Positions 7,425 through 16,214 of a stretch of DNA of 64,000 bases are shown one piece after another (position 1 is the stretch's first letter; the number at the start of each line of letters is the position of its first letter). The notes beneath the pieces were generated by a model, which ran no database searches, was not told the DNA's origin, and saw only the letters and a program-made list of their open reading frames with translations. The translations under genes were made by a program, and so were the position numbers. Source of the DNA: Seramator thermalis (lineage in GTDB: Bacteria > Bacteroidota > Bacteroidia > Bacteroidales > Dysgonomonadaceae); assembly GCF_004138125.1 (NCBI RefSeq), contig NZ_RXHS01000001.1:372001-436000 (forward strand), read 5' to 3'.

Positions 7425-9728
7425 TTAAATCAACGATCGGTGGACGGTGCTAACGCCGTCCACTTTTGCTATCTTCGAACACAACAAATTCACATCCTCT
7501 ACACTATGCACATGAACATTGATAACCCCTTCGAAAATACCGTCGTTCGACGACACATTTACACTCTGGATATTCACAACCACATCTTCAGACAGTTTTG
7601 ACAAAATAGTATTCAAAATGCCAATTCGATCGATTCCGGTGAAAGCTATTGACGCCAAAAAAGAATACTGATGATAATCGCCCCAGCGCACGGCGATTAT
7701 TCTGTCGCCAAAATTCGATTTTAACTTTATTCCTGTTTCGCACGAACGTTTGTGCACTTCCACCTCGTTGCGATCGTTGATATAACCAAAAACATCATCA
7801 CCGGGCAAAGGTTTGCAGCATGGCGCTACAATGAAATTTTTTTTGAATCGCTCTTCCTTGAGTTCATAAACTTCTTTCGTATCAACGGCAGGAGAGGACG
7901 ATATATTTTTTTTATTGCTGTCGGACTGGGGAACAATAGGGCTTGTTTCAACCGAAGATTTTTTCATCGCGCTCATAGCCTGCTTCATATACTTCATGAA
8001 CAAATTTTCGCTCTTAGGCAATGTCTCCTTTATTTTGTAGAAACGATCGGGTGATTCGGGCAAAACAACCTCGTTGTTTCCTATCAGATAATAAAGATCT
8101 TCCCGTTTCTCCACCTTATAGTAATTCAATATTTTGGTCATGACATTATTGTCGATGGGTTCGTTGTTGAACAGTTCTTCGAGCATGACCTTGCCTTTTT
8201 CGGCAATTCTTCGTTTCTGTCGTCGTAGCGACGCTTCGATTTTTGTACGGGCTTTGGCCGTGGTTACGAAATTGAGCCATTCGGGCTGTGGATTCACGGT
8301 TTGCGAAGTAAGAATTTCTACCTGATCGCCGCTCTTCAGCTTATAACTCAAAGGCACCAACGTATGATTGACTTTTGCGCCGAGACAATGATCCCCGATT
8401 CGGGTATGAATGCGGTAAGCGAAATCGAGAGCAGTGGCATCTTGCGGCAGTGTGATAATTTCGCCTTTGGGCGTAAACACGAAAATCTCCGACGAAAAGA
8501 GATTCATTTTCACCGTATCCAAAAAGTCGATTGCATTGGGATTGGGATTAGCCAATATTTCCTGAATGGTGCGAATCCACTTGTCGAGCTCACTGTCTTC
8601 CTCCACTCTATTTTCCTTGTATTTCCAATGAGCAGCAAACCCTTTTTCGGCGATATCGTCCATGCGGCGACTACGAATCTGAATCTCGATCCATTTTCCG
8701 TCAGGGCCCATAACAGTTAGATGGAGTGCCTGGTACCCATTCGATTTGGGATGACTCAACCAGTCGCGAATGCGGTCAGGTCGAAGTTTATAAATATCGG
8801 TAATGGCCGAATATATGTCCCAACACTGTTTTTTCTCATCCATTCCGGGCGTTACTTCGAAAATAATGCGTACGGCAAACAAATCATACACTTCTTCGAA
8901 GCTGATTCCCTTGGCTTCCATCTTTTTCCAAATGGAGTAAACCGATTTCACTCGTGCACGCATTTCGTATTGTATGTCCATTTTGTCCAAAGCCTTAATG
9001 ACAGGTTCGGCAAAATGTTCATAAATCTTGTTTCGTTCCGGAGCAGTCTCTTCTATTTTTCTGGTCAGTTCGGCATAAATATCGGGATGCTCGTACTTAA
9101 AGCACAACTCTTCGAGCTCGGTTTTGATGGCGAACAATCCCAATCTGTGCGCCAGCGGCGCATAGATATAAAGCGTTTCGCCGGTTATCTTGAATTGCTT
9201 TGCAGGAGCCATTGACGAGAGGGTGCGCATATTGTGCAGTCGATCGGCAATTTTGATAAGAATAACGCGAATGTCCTCCGACATGGTGAGCAACAGCTTT
9301 CTGAAATTTTCGGCCTGAGCCGAAACATTGTCGCCGAACATTCCACTCGAAATTTTGGTGAGTCCATCCACAATCTGTGCAATTTTATCACCGAACATCA
9401 TGCGAATATCCTCCACCGTGTAATCTGTATCCTCCACCACATCGTGCAGCAATGCTGCCGAAATGGAAGTCGAACCGAGCCCCATTTCCCTCGAAACAAT
9501 GCGAGCTACGGCCAGCGGGTGCATGATATACGGTTCGCCCGATCGCCTGCGCGCACCTTTGTGGGCCTCATTTGCCAAATTAAATGCTTTGGTAATGATA
9601 TCGACCTTGCGCCGGTGATTAGAATTTAAATAATCGTTGAGAAGAGCCTGAAACTCATCGTTGATCATTTTCTCTTCTGCTGCCTGTCTTTCTTCGTCGC
9701 TCATTGTGCTGAACTGTAATATATACAT
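7425..9728 (-). CDS. Bifunctional (p)ppGpp synthetase/hydrolase, RelA/SpoT family
   Basis: Makes and degrades the alarmone (p)ppGpp. The 767 residues contain an HD hydrolase domain with intact metal ligands (EAH near 55, ALLHDVVEDTDY near 93-103), the synthetase domain (about 260-375, including RVKSVYSIWKKM and YDLFAVRIIF), a TGS domain (about 430-490, FVFTPKGEIITLPQDATALD) and a C-terminal ACT domain (about 690-767). Intact HD and synthetase motifs argue for a true bifunctional Rel. An alternative ATG at codon 9 (9704) is possible. It is transcribed alone, with a hairpin in the upstream region at 9794-9822. Confidence 0.95.
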   Translation of the reverse strand: MYILQFSTMSDEERQAAEEKMINDEFQALLNDYLNSNHRRKVDIITKAFNLANEAHKGARRRSGEPYIMHPLAVARIVSREMGLGSTSISAALLHDVVEDTDYTVEDIRMMFGDKIAQIVDGLTKISSGMFGDNVSAQAENFRKLLLTMSEDIRVILIKIADRLHNMRTLSSMAPAKQFKITGETLYIYAPLAHRLGLFAIKTELEELCFKYEHPDIYAELTRKIEETAPERNKIYEHFAEPVIKALDKMDIQYEMRARVKSVYSIWKKMEAKGISFEEVYDLFAVRIIFEVTPGMDEKKQCWDIYSAITDIYKLRPDRIRDWLSHPKSNGYQALHLTVMGPDGKWIEIQIRSRRMDDIAEKGFAAHWKYKENRVEEDSELDKWIRTIQEILANPNPNAIDFLDTVKMNLFSSEIFVFTPKGEIITLPQDATALDFAYRIHTRIGDHCLGAKVNHTLVPLSYKLKSGDQVEILTSQTVNPQPEWLNFVTTAKARTKIEASLRRQKRRIAEKGKVMLEELFNNEPIDNNVMTKILNYYKVEKREDLYYLIGNNEVVLPESPDRFYKIKETLPKSENLFMKYMKQAMSAMKKSSVETSPIVPQSDSNKKNISSSPAVDTKEVYELKEERFKKNFIVAPCCKPLPGDDVFGYINDRNEVEVHKRSCETGIKLKSNFGDRIIAVRWGDYHQYSFLASIAFTGIDRIGILNTILSKLSEDVVVNIQSVNVSSNDGIFEGVINVHVHSVEDVNLLCSKIAKVDGVSTVHRSLI
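7440..7467 (+). terminator. Terminator of the 6351-7385 operon, embedded in the 3' end of relA
   Basis: The stem GTGGACGGTG (7440-7449) pairs with CGCCGTCCAC (7454-7463) with one G-T wobble and a CTAA loop, followed by TTTT. The hairpin lies inside the last codons of the convergent (p)ppGpp synthetase gene, which stops at 7425, so coding and terminator sequence overlap. Confidence 0.65.
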
Positions 9729-9793
9729 AGCGAAATTACAAAAATTCTGCCAATTATAGTATTTCTTCTCAAGAATTAGCAGACAAATACCTA

Positions 9794-9822
9794 TTTCTCG
9801 TTTTTATTGTTAAAACGAGAAA
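9794..9822. repeat. Perfect 11-bp inverted repeat between relA and the thiamine locus
   Basis: TTTCTCGTTTT (9794-9804) and AAAACGAGAAA (9812-9822) flank a 7-nt loop. Neither strand has a T tract directly after the stem in the sense needed for a typical terminator. It would lie in the 5' untranslated region of relA or upstream of the thiamine promoter; it could be an operator or an mRNA stem-loop. Confidence 0.5.
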
Positions 9823-9850
9823 AAAATATCCTTATTTCGACAAAATAAAA

Positions 9851-9858
9851 TACCTTTG
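9851..9858 (+). promoter_or_regulatory. -7 element of the TPP-riboswitch operon
   Basis: TACCTTTG matches TAnnTTTG and lies 10-20 bp before the first conserved bases of the riboswitch, the place expected for transcription to start. No clear -33 TTTG is present at the right distance. Confidence 0.55.
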
Positions 9859-9867
9859 TCGCACAGT

Positions 9868-9945
9868 TAACAGGGGTGCCTTATAACAACGGGCTGAGAT
9901 CATACCCAATTACCTGATCCGGATAATGCCGGCGTAGGGAAAAAG
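9868..9945 (+). promoter_or_regulatory. TPP (thiamine pyrophosphate) riboswitch
   Basis: The conserved THI-box words are all present in order: GGGGTGCC, GGGCTGAGAT, ATACCC, ACCTGATCCGGATAATGCCG and GCGTAGGGA. This is the aptamer that binds TPP and shuts off thiamine uptake or synthesis genes. It precedes the TonB receptor and pnuT genes, which are therefore expected to be thiamine-related. Confidence 0.97.
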
Positions 9946-9948
9946 GCA

Positions 9949-9980
9949 AAGCTCACATCTACACGTGGCTTTATTTTTTT
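9949..9980 (+). terminator. Terminator of the TPP riboswitch expression platform
   Basis: AAGC-T-CAC (9949-9956) pairs with GTGGCTT (9965-9971) with one bulged base, then TATTTTTTT. It begins a few bases after the aptamer, so TPP binding most likely favours transcription termination. Confidence 0.7.
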
Positions 9981-10062
9981 GGTATTTCTCTTCAATAATC
10001 CCCTTTTTTGTTTCACATTCTTCCGTTTCGATCAAAAGATTCGGAGGCTAAACCAACGTAAA

Positions 10063-12300
10063 ATGAAAAAGGTTTTTACTTTTCTGACAGGAGTTCTTTC
10101 TCTTACAACCCTCGAAGCTCAGCAAGCTCCAAACGACAGTTTAAAAAACATTCAACTCGAGGAAGTAGTGGTTTCGGCCACAAGGGCAACGCACGGTATG
10201 CCTGTGGCTTTTACCGACATCGAAAAGAAATCGATCGATCAAAACAATTTCGGGCGCGACATTCCCTACATCATGGCGCTCTCGCCATCGGTTACCGTTA
10301 CTTCAGACGCCGGCACAGGCATTGGCTACACGGCTTTCCGCATTCGCGGAACGGATGTCAATCGCATCAACGTAACCATCAACGGTATCCCATATAACGA
10401 TGCCGAATCGCATGGCGTTTTCTTTGTCGATTTGCCCGATTTCGCTTCATCACTCGCATCCATGCAGATACAGCGTGGCGTGGGCACTTCTGCCAACGGT
10501 GCGGCAGCTTTCGGTGCAAGCATCAATATGAAAACCGATAACTCGGGCATAAAACCTTATAGTTCTATAGGAACAAGTTTCGGTTCGTTCGGTACGTTGA
10601 AAAACACGATTTCGGTGGGAACCGGACTGCTGAACCGCCATTTTGCCATCGACGGACGATTCTCGAATGTGAAATCCGACGGATTCATCGATCGGGCTTC
10701 GGCAGATATGCAATCCTATATGTTTTCGGCTACTTATTTTGCCGATAAAACCATGATCAAATTCCTCACTTTCGACGGGAAAGAAAAAACCTATCAGGCC
10801 TGGAATGGTGTTGATCTCGATTTGGTGAAATCCGATCCCGAACACTACACCCGCCATTACAACGAGCTGGGACGCTATGTGAATGAGGATGGCAATATCC
10901 GGTTTTATGACAACCAGATAGACGATTACCACCAAACACATTATCAACTGCTGCTCACGCAATCGCTTAATGAAAAATGGATGTTAAACGGAGCTTTGCA
11001 TTATACCAAAGGAAAAGGATATTACGAAGAATATAAAACCGATCGCGATTATGCCGAATATGGATTGACGCCTCCCATCGAAGATGGTCAACCTCGTATG
11101 GAGACCGACCTCATCCGTCAGAAATGGCTCGACAACGATTTCTACGGACTCGTTTTTGCCGCCAACTATCATCACCGAGCTACCGAAGTTACGTTGGGTG
11201 GCGGAGCAAACCATTATGGCGGCAATCATTATGGCAAAGTACTTTGGGTGCGCTTTCCCGACAAATTTATACCCGGCCGGGAATGGTATCGAAGCACATC
11301 CGACAAAAACGATTGGAATATCTATGTGAAGACTACTTCCGAAATTCTTCCCAACCTAATCGGGTTTGCCGACTTGCAATTTCGACATATCTTTTACGAA
11401 CTCAACGGTCAGAACGACAAATACGACGCAGAAAAAGGAACGATGATCGATTTGACGCAACAACACGATTTTTCGTTTTTCAATCCCAAAGCCGGCCTCA
11501 CTTACAAAATCAACCCTCGCAACCACCTTTATGCTTCGTTCGCCGTTGCCAATCGCGAACCCAATCGCAACAACTACACCGATGCCGGCCCCAACGAAAA
11601 ACCCACTTCGGAAAGGTTGTATGACACCGAAGTCGGTTATCGCTACGAATCGCCGAACTTCAGCTTCGGAGCCAATTACTACTACATGCACTACAAAAAT
11701 CAGCTGATCCTGACCGGTAAAATCAGCGAAATAGGTGAACCGCTCACAACCAATATTCCCCGAAGTTATCGCACCGGTTTGGAACTGACAACGGCTATTA
11801 AGTTTCACCCTCAATGGCGATGGGATGCCAACCTGACCCTGAGCAGCAACAAAATCGATCATTTTGTGGAACAGAGCGTGGATGAGTATGATGCCGACTG
11901 GAATTGGATCGGATCGCGCGACAACGATCTCGGACAAACCGATATTGCCTTTTCGCCCAATATCATCGCCAACAGCATCTTTACTTTCACTTACCGGCAA
12001 TTCGAAACAGCGCTGCAAAGCAGCTACGTAAGCCGCCAATATCTCGACAATACGTCCGACCACGATCGATCCATCGATCCCTATTTTGTGAATCATCTCC
12101 GGTTGAGCTATTCCCTAAAGACGCCGCACGCCAAATCAATCGATTTCGGTCTTCTGATAAACAATTTATTCAACACCGAATACGAAACCAACGGCTATAT
12201 CTGGTACACCTATTATCTGGCCGGAAAACGGGTGAACGAAAAGCGTTATTTTCCGCAAGCGGGCACTAACGTGCTGGCCAACATCGTCGTCAATTTTTAG
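10063..12300 (+). CDS. TonB-dependent outer-membrane receptor, probable thiamine uptake
   Basis: The 745 residues start with a signal peptide (MKKVFTFLTGVLSLTTLEAQ), then a TonB-box-like region (LEEVVVSATRA), a plug domain (about 45-150, with SVTVTSDAG, FRIRGTDVNRINVTINGIP and QRGVGTSANGAAAFGASINM) and a 22-strand barrel ending in the aromatic NVLANIVVNF. Substrate is inferred from the upstream TPP riboswitch and the downstream pnuT, as in other Bacteroidota; the protein alone does not show it. The frame extends upstream to 9979, but the ATG at 10063 gives a proper signal peptide. Confidence 0.93.
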   Translation: MKKVFTFLTGVLSLTTLEAQQAPNDSLKNIQLEEVVVSATRATHGMPVAFTDIEKKSIDQNNFGRDIPYIMALSPSVTVTSDAGTGIGYTAFRIRGTDVNRINVTINGIPYNDAESHGVFFVDLPDFASSLASMQIQRGVGTSANGAAAFGASINMKTDNSGIKPYSSIGTSFGSFGTLKNTISVGTGLLNRHFAIDGRFSNVKSDGFIDRASADMQSYMFSATYFADKTMIKFLTFDGKEKTYQAWNGVDLDLVKSDPEHYTRHYNELGRYVNEDGNIRFYDNQIDDYHQTHYQLLLTQSLNEKWMLNGALHYTKGKGYYEEYKTDRDYAEYGLTPPIEDGQPRMETDLIRQKWLDNDFYGLVFAANYHHRATEVTLGGGANHYGGNHYGKVLWVRFPDKFIPGREWYRSTSDKNDWNIYVKTTSEILPNLIGFADLQFRHIFYELNGQNDKYDAEKGTMIDLTQQHDFSFFNPKAGLTYKINPRNHLYASFAVANREPNRNNYTDAGPNEKPTSERLYDTEVGYRYESPNFSFGANYYYMHYKNQLILTGKISEIGEPLTTNIPRSYRTGLELTTAIKFHPQWRWDANLTLSSNKIDHFVEQSVDEYDADWNWIGSRDNDLGQTDIAFSPNIIANSIFTFTYRQFETALQSSYVSRQYLDNTSDHDRSIDPYFVNHLRLSYSLKTPHAKSIDFGLLINNLFNTEYETNGYIWYTYYLAGKRVNEKRYFPQAGTNVLANIVVNF

Positions 12301-12333
12301 TAGGATAACTCCCCCACGAAAATCGATTCGAAC

Positions 12334-12921
12334 ATGCAAACTATCGAAATCATCGGCGCCATCATCGGCATCATTTATTTGATGCTCGAATACAAAGCCA
12401 ACAAATGGTTGTGGCCGGTGGGTGTGTTGATGCCCATGGTGTATGTGTGGATTTTCTTCGAAAGTAAATTCTATGCCGACATGGGCATCAACATCTACTA
12501 TTTTTTCGCCAGCATCTACGGATGGGTTAGATGGAACCGGGGGAAAGACAAACAAAACGAATTGCCTATCGTACACACTCCCACTCGATATATTTTTCCT
12601 CTGACAGCCATTGGAGTCATTTTATTCTCAGCCATCGCCTTCGTCCTGGTCCGTTTCACCGACAGTCCGGTGCCCTACGGCGACGCTTTCACCACAGCAT
12701 TGAGCATCGTTGCCATGTGGATGCTGGCGCAAAAATACGTAGAACAGTGGTGGCTGTGGTTTGTGGTGAATGTCGTGTCGTGTGGGTTGTATTTCTGGAA
12801 AGGATTGTATCCTACCGCCGGATTGTTTGCCATATATTCTGTGGTCTCGGCGTTCGGATATTACAAATGGAAACGAATGTCCGGAGAAAAGCAGGAAACA
12901 ATGTCGATGAATATCGAATAA
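12334..12921 (+). CDS. pnuT: PnuC-family transporter, probable thiamine importer PnuT
   Basis: An inner-membrane facilitator of 195 residues with about seven membrane helices and the tryptophan-rich features of the PnuC/NMN transporter family (YLMLEYKANKWLWPVGVLM, YYFFASIYGWVRWNRG, and WWLWFVVNVVSCGLYFWKG). PnuT members import thiamine for trapping by thiamine pyrophosphokinase. It lies 33 bp after the TonB receptor and shares its TPP riboswitch, supporting thiamine rather than nicotinamide riboside. The kinase expected next in this cassette is instead 6.8 kb downstream (19738). Confidence 0.88.
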   Translation: MQTIEIIGAIIGIIYLMLEYKANKWLWPVGVLMPMVYVWIFFESKFYADMGINIYYFFASIYGWVRWNRGKDKQNELPIVHTPTRYIFPLTAIGVILFSAIAFVLVRFTDSPVPYGDAFTTALSIVAMWMLAQKYVEQWWLWFVVNVVSCGLYFWKGLYPTAGLFAIYSVVSAFGYYKWKRMSGEKQETMSMNIE

Positions 12922-12971
12922 TATCCGATTTCGGCTTGAATGTTCTCACATGGCAAGAGGGAAAAATGATA

Positions 12972-13178
12972 TCTCGGCATGATGATACGCCCACGTTCAC
13001 TGGTGATCAGTTCGGGCAAAATCGGAGAATCGTATTCGTATACGCTTCCAAACTTCCTGTAATTATCGGTAGCCCAAAAAATATTCTTTTGTGTGGTATG
13101 GTCTCTCAAAAGAATTTCCAATACTTCCGGATATTTATTCCGTATTTCGTTTTCTAATATATCGACTTCGTTGGACAT
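12972..13178 (-). pseudogene. 5' fragment of a restriction/methylase-type gene
   Basis: From ATG 13176-13178 the frame reads SNEVDILENEIRNKYPEVLE, then LLRDHTTQKNIFWATDNY and PELITSERGRIIMPR. This resembles the N-terminus of proteins annotated as restriction endonuclease subunit M or methylase, where the segment with LLxDxTTxKNIxWATDxY is characteristic. Resemblance ends at about 12972; the frame then runs on into sequence antisense to pnuT until 12861. So only about 70 codons of a gene that should be several hundred codons long remain. The call rests on recalled motif similarity. Confidence 0.5.
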
Positions 13179-13321
13179 AAATCGCAGATGCTCTTTTTGT
13201 TTATTGGTCCGGCAGATTTCCAAACCCTCTTAAATTTGTATCACAATAAAAGTAAGCAAATATGACTATTTTTTTGTTTCTTATCTGTTTGCTCACGGAA
13301 TATCCTCACTTTGCTCCGTGC

Positions 13322-14003
13322 CGAACGCCCATTTCGCCGCTGCATTATATGGTCTCCCTTTTGCGGAACGGCCAATTGCTATTCGAAAAGGTTACCGGAC
13401 TGTTAAAGGAACGATAATTTTCCGCCGAAAATTACGACTTGTTATCACGAGGAACGGCTTTTGTGCAGACACAAAACCTACTTTCCGCGCTGAGGAACGA
13501 CTTTTTACCGGTAAAACACCCCGTCCGTAGGATGCAGAGTGGCCTGTTTTTACCGAATTGCCTGCTCCTCATCGTGCGGAACGACCTTTTACTATCGAAA
13601 CAACTCACTCCGCAAAATGAGGAACGACCTTTTTCACCCGAAAAAGGTTATTCGGCGTTAAGACGAACGACCTTTGTTCGCAGACAAAACTCACTCGTCG
13701 CCGCGAGGAACGGGTTTTGTGTCTGCACAAAAGCCACTCTCCCTTAAAAATAGTTATCGAAAAGGGCACAACATCCCATAATTTGTTAACGGAGTGGGTC
13801 ATGTAAATCGTAAAAGGTCGGTCGTCAAAGTGAAAAGCGACCATTTTGGGTTCACAAATGCCATTCCGCATTTTGGAAAGTGCGTTTTGTGTGAACACAA
13901 AGGTCACTCGTCAAAATGGAAAGTGACCAATGTTATGACACAAAACCTACTCGTCACGTTATGAAGTGTGAAAATCGATATAAAACAGCCGTTTCAACTT
14001 AAC
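13322..14003. repeat. Noncoding tandem hairpin array, 43-bp period, about 16 diverged units
   Basis: Units anchored on GGAACG or close variants begin at 13322, 13365, 13408, 13451, 13494, 13537, 13578, 13621, 13664, 13707, 13750, 13791, 13832, 13875, 13918 and 13961. All steps are 43 bp except three of 41. Many units carry an internal inverted repeat about 8-10 bp after the anchor, for example 13416-13422/13427-13433, 13459-13465/13470-13476, 13503-13516, 13627-13635/13640-13648, 13715-13721/13726-13732 and 13886-13892/13895-13901. A second inverted repeat crosses several unit junctions (13483/13494, 13651/13664, 13694/13704, 13902-13908/13922-13928). Because 43 is not a multiple of three, open frames here are by-products. 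The rest of the 13179-14429 gap has no gene. Confidence 0.8.
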
Positions 14004-14127
14004 AACTATATCTAAATGTAAATAAACGTGAACATATTTACAAATTGGAAAGAATGTGATATTAAATAAATATTGATGGTTATTTTCAGTAATTAACTAT
14101 GTTTTTTCGAGTAAATACAACTTAACG

Positions 14128-14165
14128 AAAAACGCCTAACCGGTTTTTGAAAATCGGTTAGGCGT
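14128..14165 (-). terminator. Strong hairpin terminator downstream of the dehydrogenase operon
   Basis: ACGCCTAACCG (14132-14142) and CGGTTAGGCGT (14155-14165) form a perfect 11-bp stem that extends through the loop by TTTT/AAAA pairing. On the minus strand it is followed by TTTTT (14132-14128 complement). It lies 265 bp beyond the stop of the E3 gene; a second stem AAGCACGGAT/ATCCGTGCTT (14373-14382, 14399-14408) is nearer but lacks a T tract. Confidence 0.65.
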
Positions 14166-14429
14166 CACAAAATGTTGAATTCAATCAACCGAATTTTTTT
14201 CTTTCATGTTGCAGAGAATTTATATTTCGGAACGTCTTAGCTGTGGGTTGAAAATTTTTCTCGCCGATTCTCACTGATTTTTTTCTGCGATCATCAGGGT
14301 CGAAATCTACGTACATTTGCGAGAGCTATTTTTCCAGATCTACGAGAAATTGTTTACTGCCACAAAGACACAAAGCACGGATCCGCTTTGCTCTGCTAAT
14401 CCGTGCTTCGCTACTGTTGCAAACTGCAT

Positions 14430-16142
14430 TTACTTCTTCTTCTTCGGAATGTGAATAGCTTCTCCCAAGGCATCGGCGCAAGCTTCGAAAAGTGCTTCGG
14501 AATAGGTGGGATGTCCGTAAATGGTTTTCACCACTTCATCCACCGTAATTTCCATCTCCACGATGAGCGAAGCCTGATTGATGATCTCGGCCGCCATTGG
14601 CCCGATGATATGAACACCGAGTATTTCGCCATAACGGTTGTCGGCAATCACTTTCACAAAACCGACAGTGTCGCCCGAAGCAAGAGCCCGTCCGTTGGCC
14701 ACAAACTGAAATTTACCTACACGCACATCACCATATTTTTCGCGCGCTTTCTCTTCGGTAAGGCCCACCATCGCCACTTCGGGCAGGGTATAAACTACCG
14801 ACGGCGCCGAATGCAGGTTGGCTTCGCGATGATTGCCCTTGACGGCGTTTTCGGCAGCTACTTCGCCCATGCGAAAAGCCGTATGCGCAAGCATCCACAA
14901 ACCGTTGACATCGCCAGGAGCGTAAATTCCCTTCACACTCGTCTCCATATATTTATCCACCTTTATTTTCCCGCGATCCATTTCAAATTGCACTTCGCCT
15001 ATTCCTTCCGTGTCGGGCACTCTGCCGATGGCAAGCAACGCTTTGTCGGCAAATACGGAATCGTGACCGTCGATTTTTATTTCGAGCCGATTGTCCTTGT
15101 CCACAATCTCGGTAATTCGAGCGGAAGTGATGATTTCCATACCTTTCTTGCGAAGTGTCTGCGTGAGCAGGTCTGAAGCTTCGTGATCGATCATGGGGAT
15201 GATGCGGTCCATCGCTTCTATTACGACAACTTTCGAACCGAACGAAGCAAACGACTGCCCCAACTCGATTCCCACTACGCCGCCACCAATCACTGCAAGT
15301 GTCTCGGGCACTTCGGTGGTGAAGAGGATATCGTCACTGGTGAACACTTTCGGACTTTCGATTCCGGGAATGTTGATGCGGTTCACTTTCGAACCACCCG
15401 CCAGAATAACCTTATCCGCTTTCAGAATTTGCTTATCGTTGACCACTACATTTTTATTTCGGTTGATTTTGCCCACGCCTTTGTAAATGTCCACGCCATT
15501 GCTTTTAAGGAGTCCTTCAACACCACTCGTCAGCTTTTTCACCACACTGTTTTTAAAGCTCATCACTTTATCCATATCGACGGTGAATTTCGTGCTTTCG
15601 AGCATGATTCCACGCGAAGCAGCATTTTCGATATTTTCGATGATTTCGGCATTCTTCAGATAGGCTTTTGTCGGAATACATCCCACGTTGAGGCACGTTC
15701 CTCCAAAAGTTCCCTTTTCCACAATAGCCACTTTGGCACCGAGTTGGGCTGCTCTGATGGCGGCAACATAGCCTGCCGGTCCCCCTCCGATGACAACTAC
15801 GTGATAGGAGTTTTCCTCCATGCGGATCAAGGGTTTTTCTTCTCCCTGCTGCACCACAGGTTGGGGCTCTTCTTCCTCTTGGGGGATGAGATCTACGTTT
15901 TCACCTTGCTGTCCAATATAACCTATGACGGTAGTTACGGGAACAGTTTCACCATCGTGATGCACGATTTTGAGCAGAACGCCCGATTTTTCGGCCTCGA
16001 TTTCCATGCTCGTTTTGTCCGTCATGATTTCGAGAATAATTTCACCTTCGGTCACGGGGTCGCCTTCTTTCTTGAGCCATTTTACGATTTGCCCTTCGCT
16101 CATGTCGATACCGGCTTTGGGCATAATAATTTCAAAAGCCAT
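14430..16142 (-). CDS. lpdA: Dihydrolipoyl dehydrogenase (E3) with N-terminal lipoyl domain
   Basis: FAD/NAD oxidoreductase that reoxidises the dihydrolipoyl group of the 2-oxoacid dehydrogenase complex. The 570 residues exceed the usual 460-475 because of an added lipoyl domain (1-75, lipoyl-lysine K43 in TDKTSM), a charged linker (85-110), then the FAD motif VIGGGPAGYVAAIRAA (about 117-132), the redox-active CLNVGC (C150, C155), the NAD-binding AVIGGGVVGIELGQSFASFG and the C-terminal HPTYSEALFEA His-Glu pair. Last gene of the minus-strand operon E1a-E1b-E2-E3. The E2 of this operon lacks a lipoyl domain, so this domain probably serves the whole complex. Confidence 0.95.
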   Translation of the reverse strand: MAFEIIMPKAGIDMSEGQIVKWLKKEGDPVTEGEIILEIMTDKTSMEIEAEKSGVLLKIVHHDGETVPVTTVIGYIGQQGENVDLIPQEEEEPQPVVQQGEEKPLIRMEENSYHVVVIGGGPAGYVAAIRAAQLGAKVAIVEKGTFGGTCLNVGCIPTKAYLKNAEIIENIENAASRGIMLESTKFTVDMDKVMSFKNSVVKKLTSGVEGLLKSNGVDIYKGVGKINRNKNVVVNDKQILKADKVILAGGSKVNRINIPGIESPKVFTSDDILFTTEVPETLAVIGGGVVGIELGQSFASFGSKVVVIEAMDRIIPMIDHEASDLLTQTLRKKGMEIITSARITEIVDKDNRLEIKIDGHDSVFADKALLAIGRVPDTEGIGEVQFEMDRGKIKVDKYMETSVKGIYAPGDVNGLWMLAHTAFRMGEVAAENAVKGNHREANLHSAPSVVYTLPEVAMVGLTEEKAREKYGDVRVGKFQFVANGRALASGDTVGFVKVIADNRYGEILGVHIIGPMAAEIINQASLIVEMEITVDEVVKTIYGHPTYSEALFEACADALGEAIHIPKKKK

Positions 16143-16214
16143 ATTTTTTAGGTTGAATGATGTTAATGATCAGTATTTGTTTTTGATTCCGAAATTTCGG
16201 AACGGATTTCCGTT

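Noticed and set aside
11356-12096. 246-residue minus-strand frame opposite the TonB receptor
   Set aside because: Antisense to the barrel-coding part of a well supported gene and without motifs.
12861-13223. 120-residue minus-strand frame taken as an intact gene
   Set aside because: Family-like sequence covers only residues 16-84; the rest is antisense to pnuT, so it is a truncated relic.
13318-13907. Open frames of 70-102 residues on both strands inside array A
   Set aside because: They follow the 43-bp repeat, which shifts frame each unit, have no start context and resemble no protein. They are by-products of the array.
13322-14003. CRISPR array reading of the 43-bp repeats
   Set aside because: There is no constant repeat alternating with unique spacers, the units themselves diverge throughout, and no cas gene is in the window.
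15183-16151. 322-residue plus-strand frame opposite the E3 gene, and similar long frames opposite E2 and E1b
   Set aside because: Antisense shadows of strongly supported genes, histidine- and phenylalanine-rich as expected from reverse reading of conserved codons.
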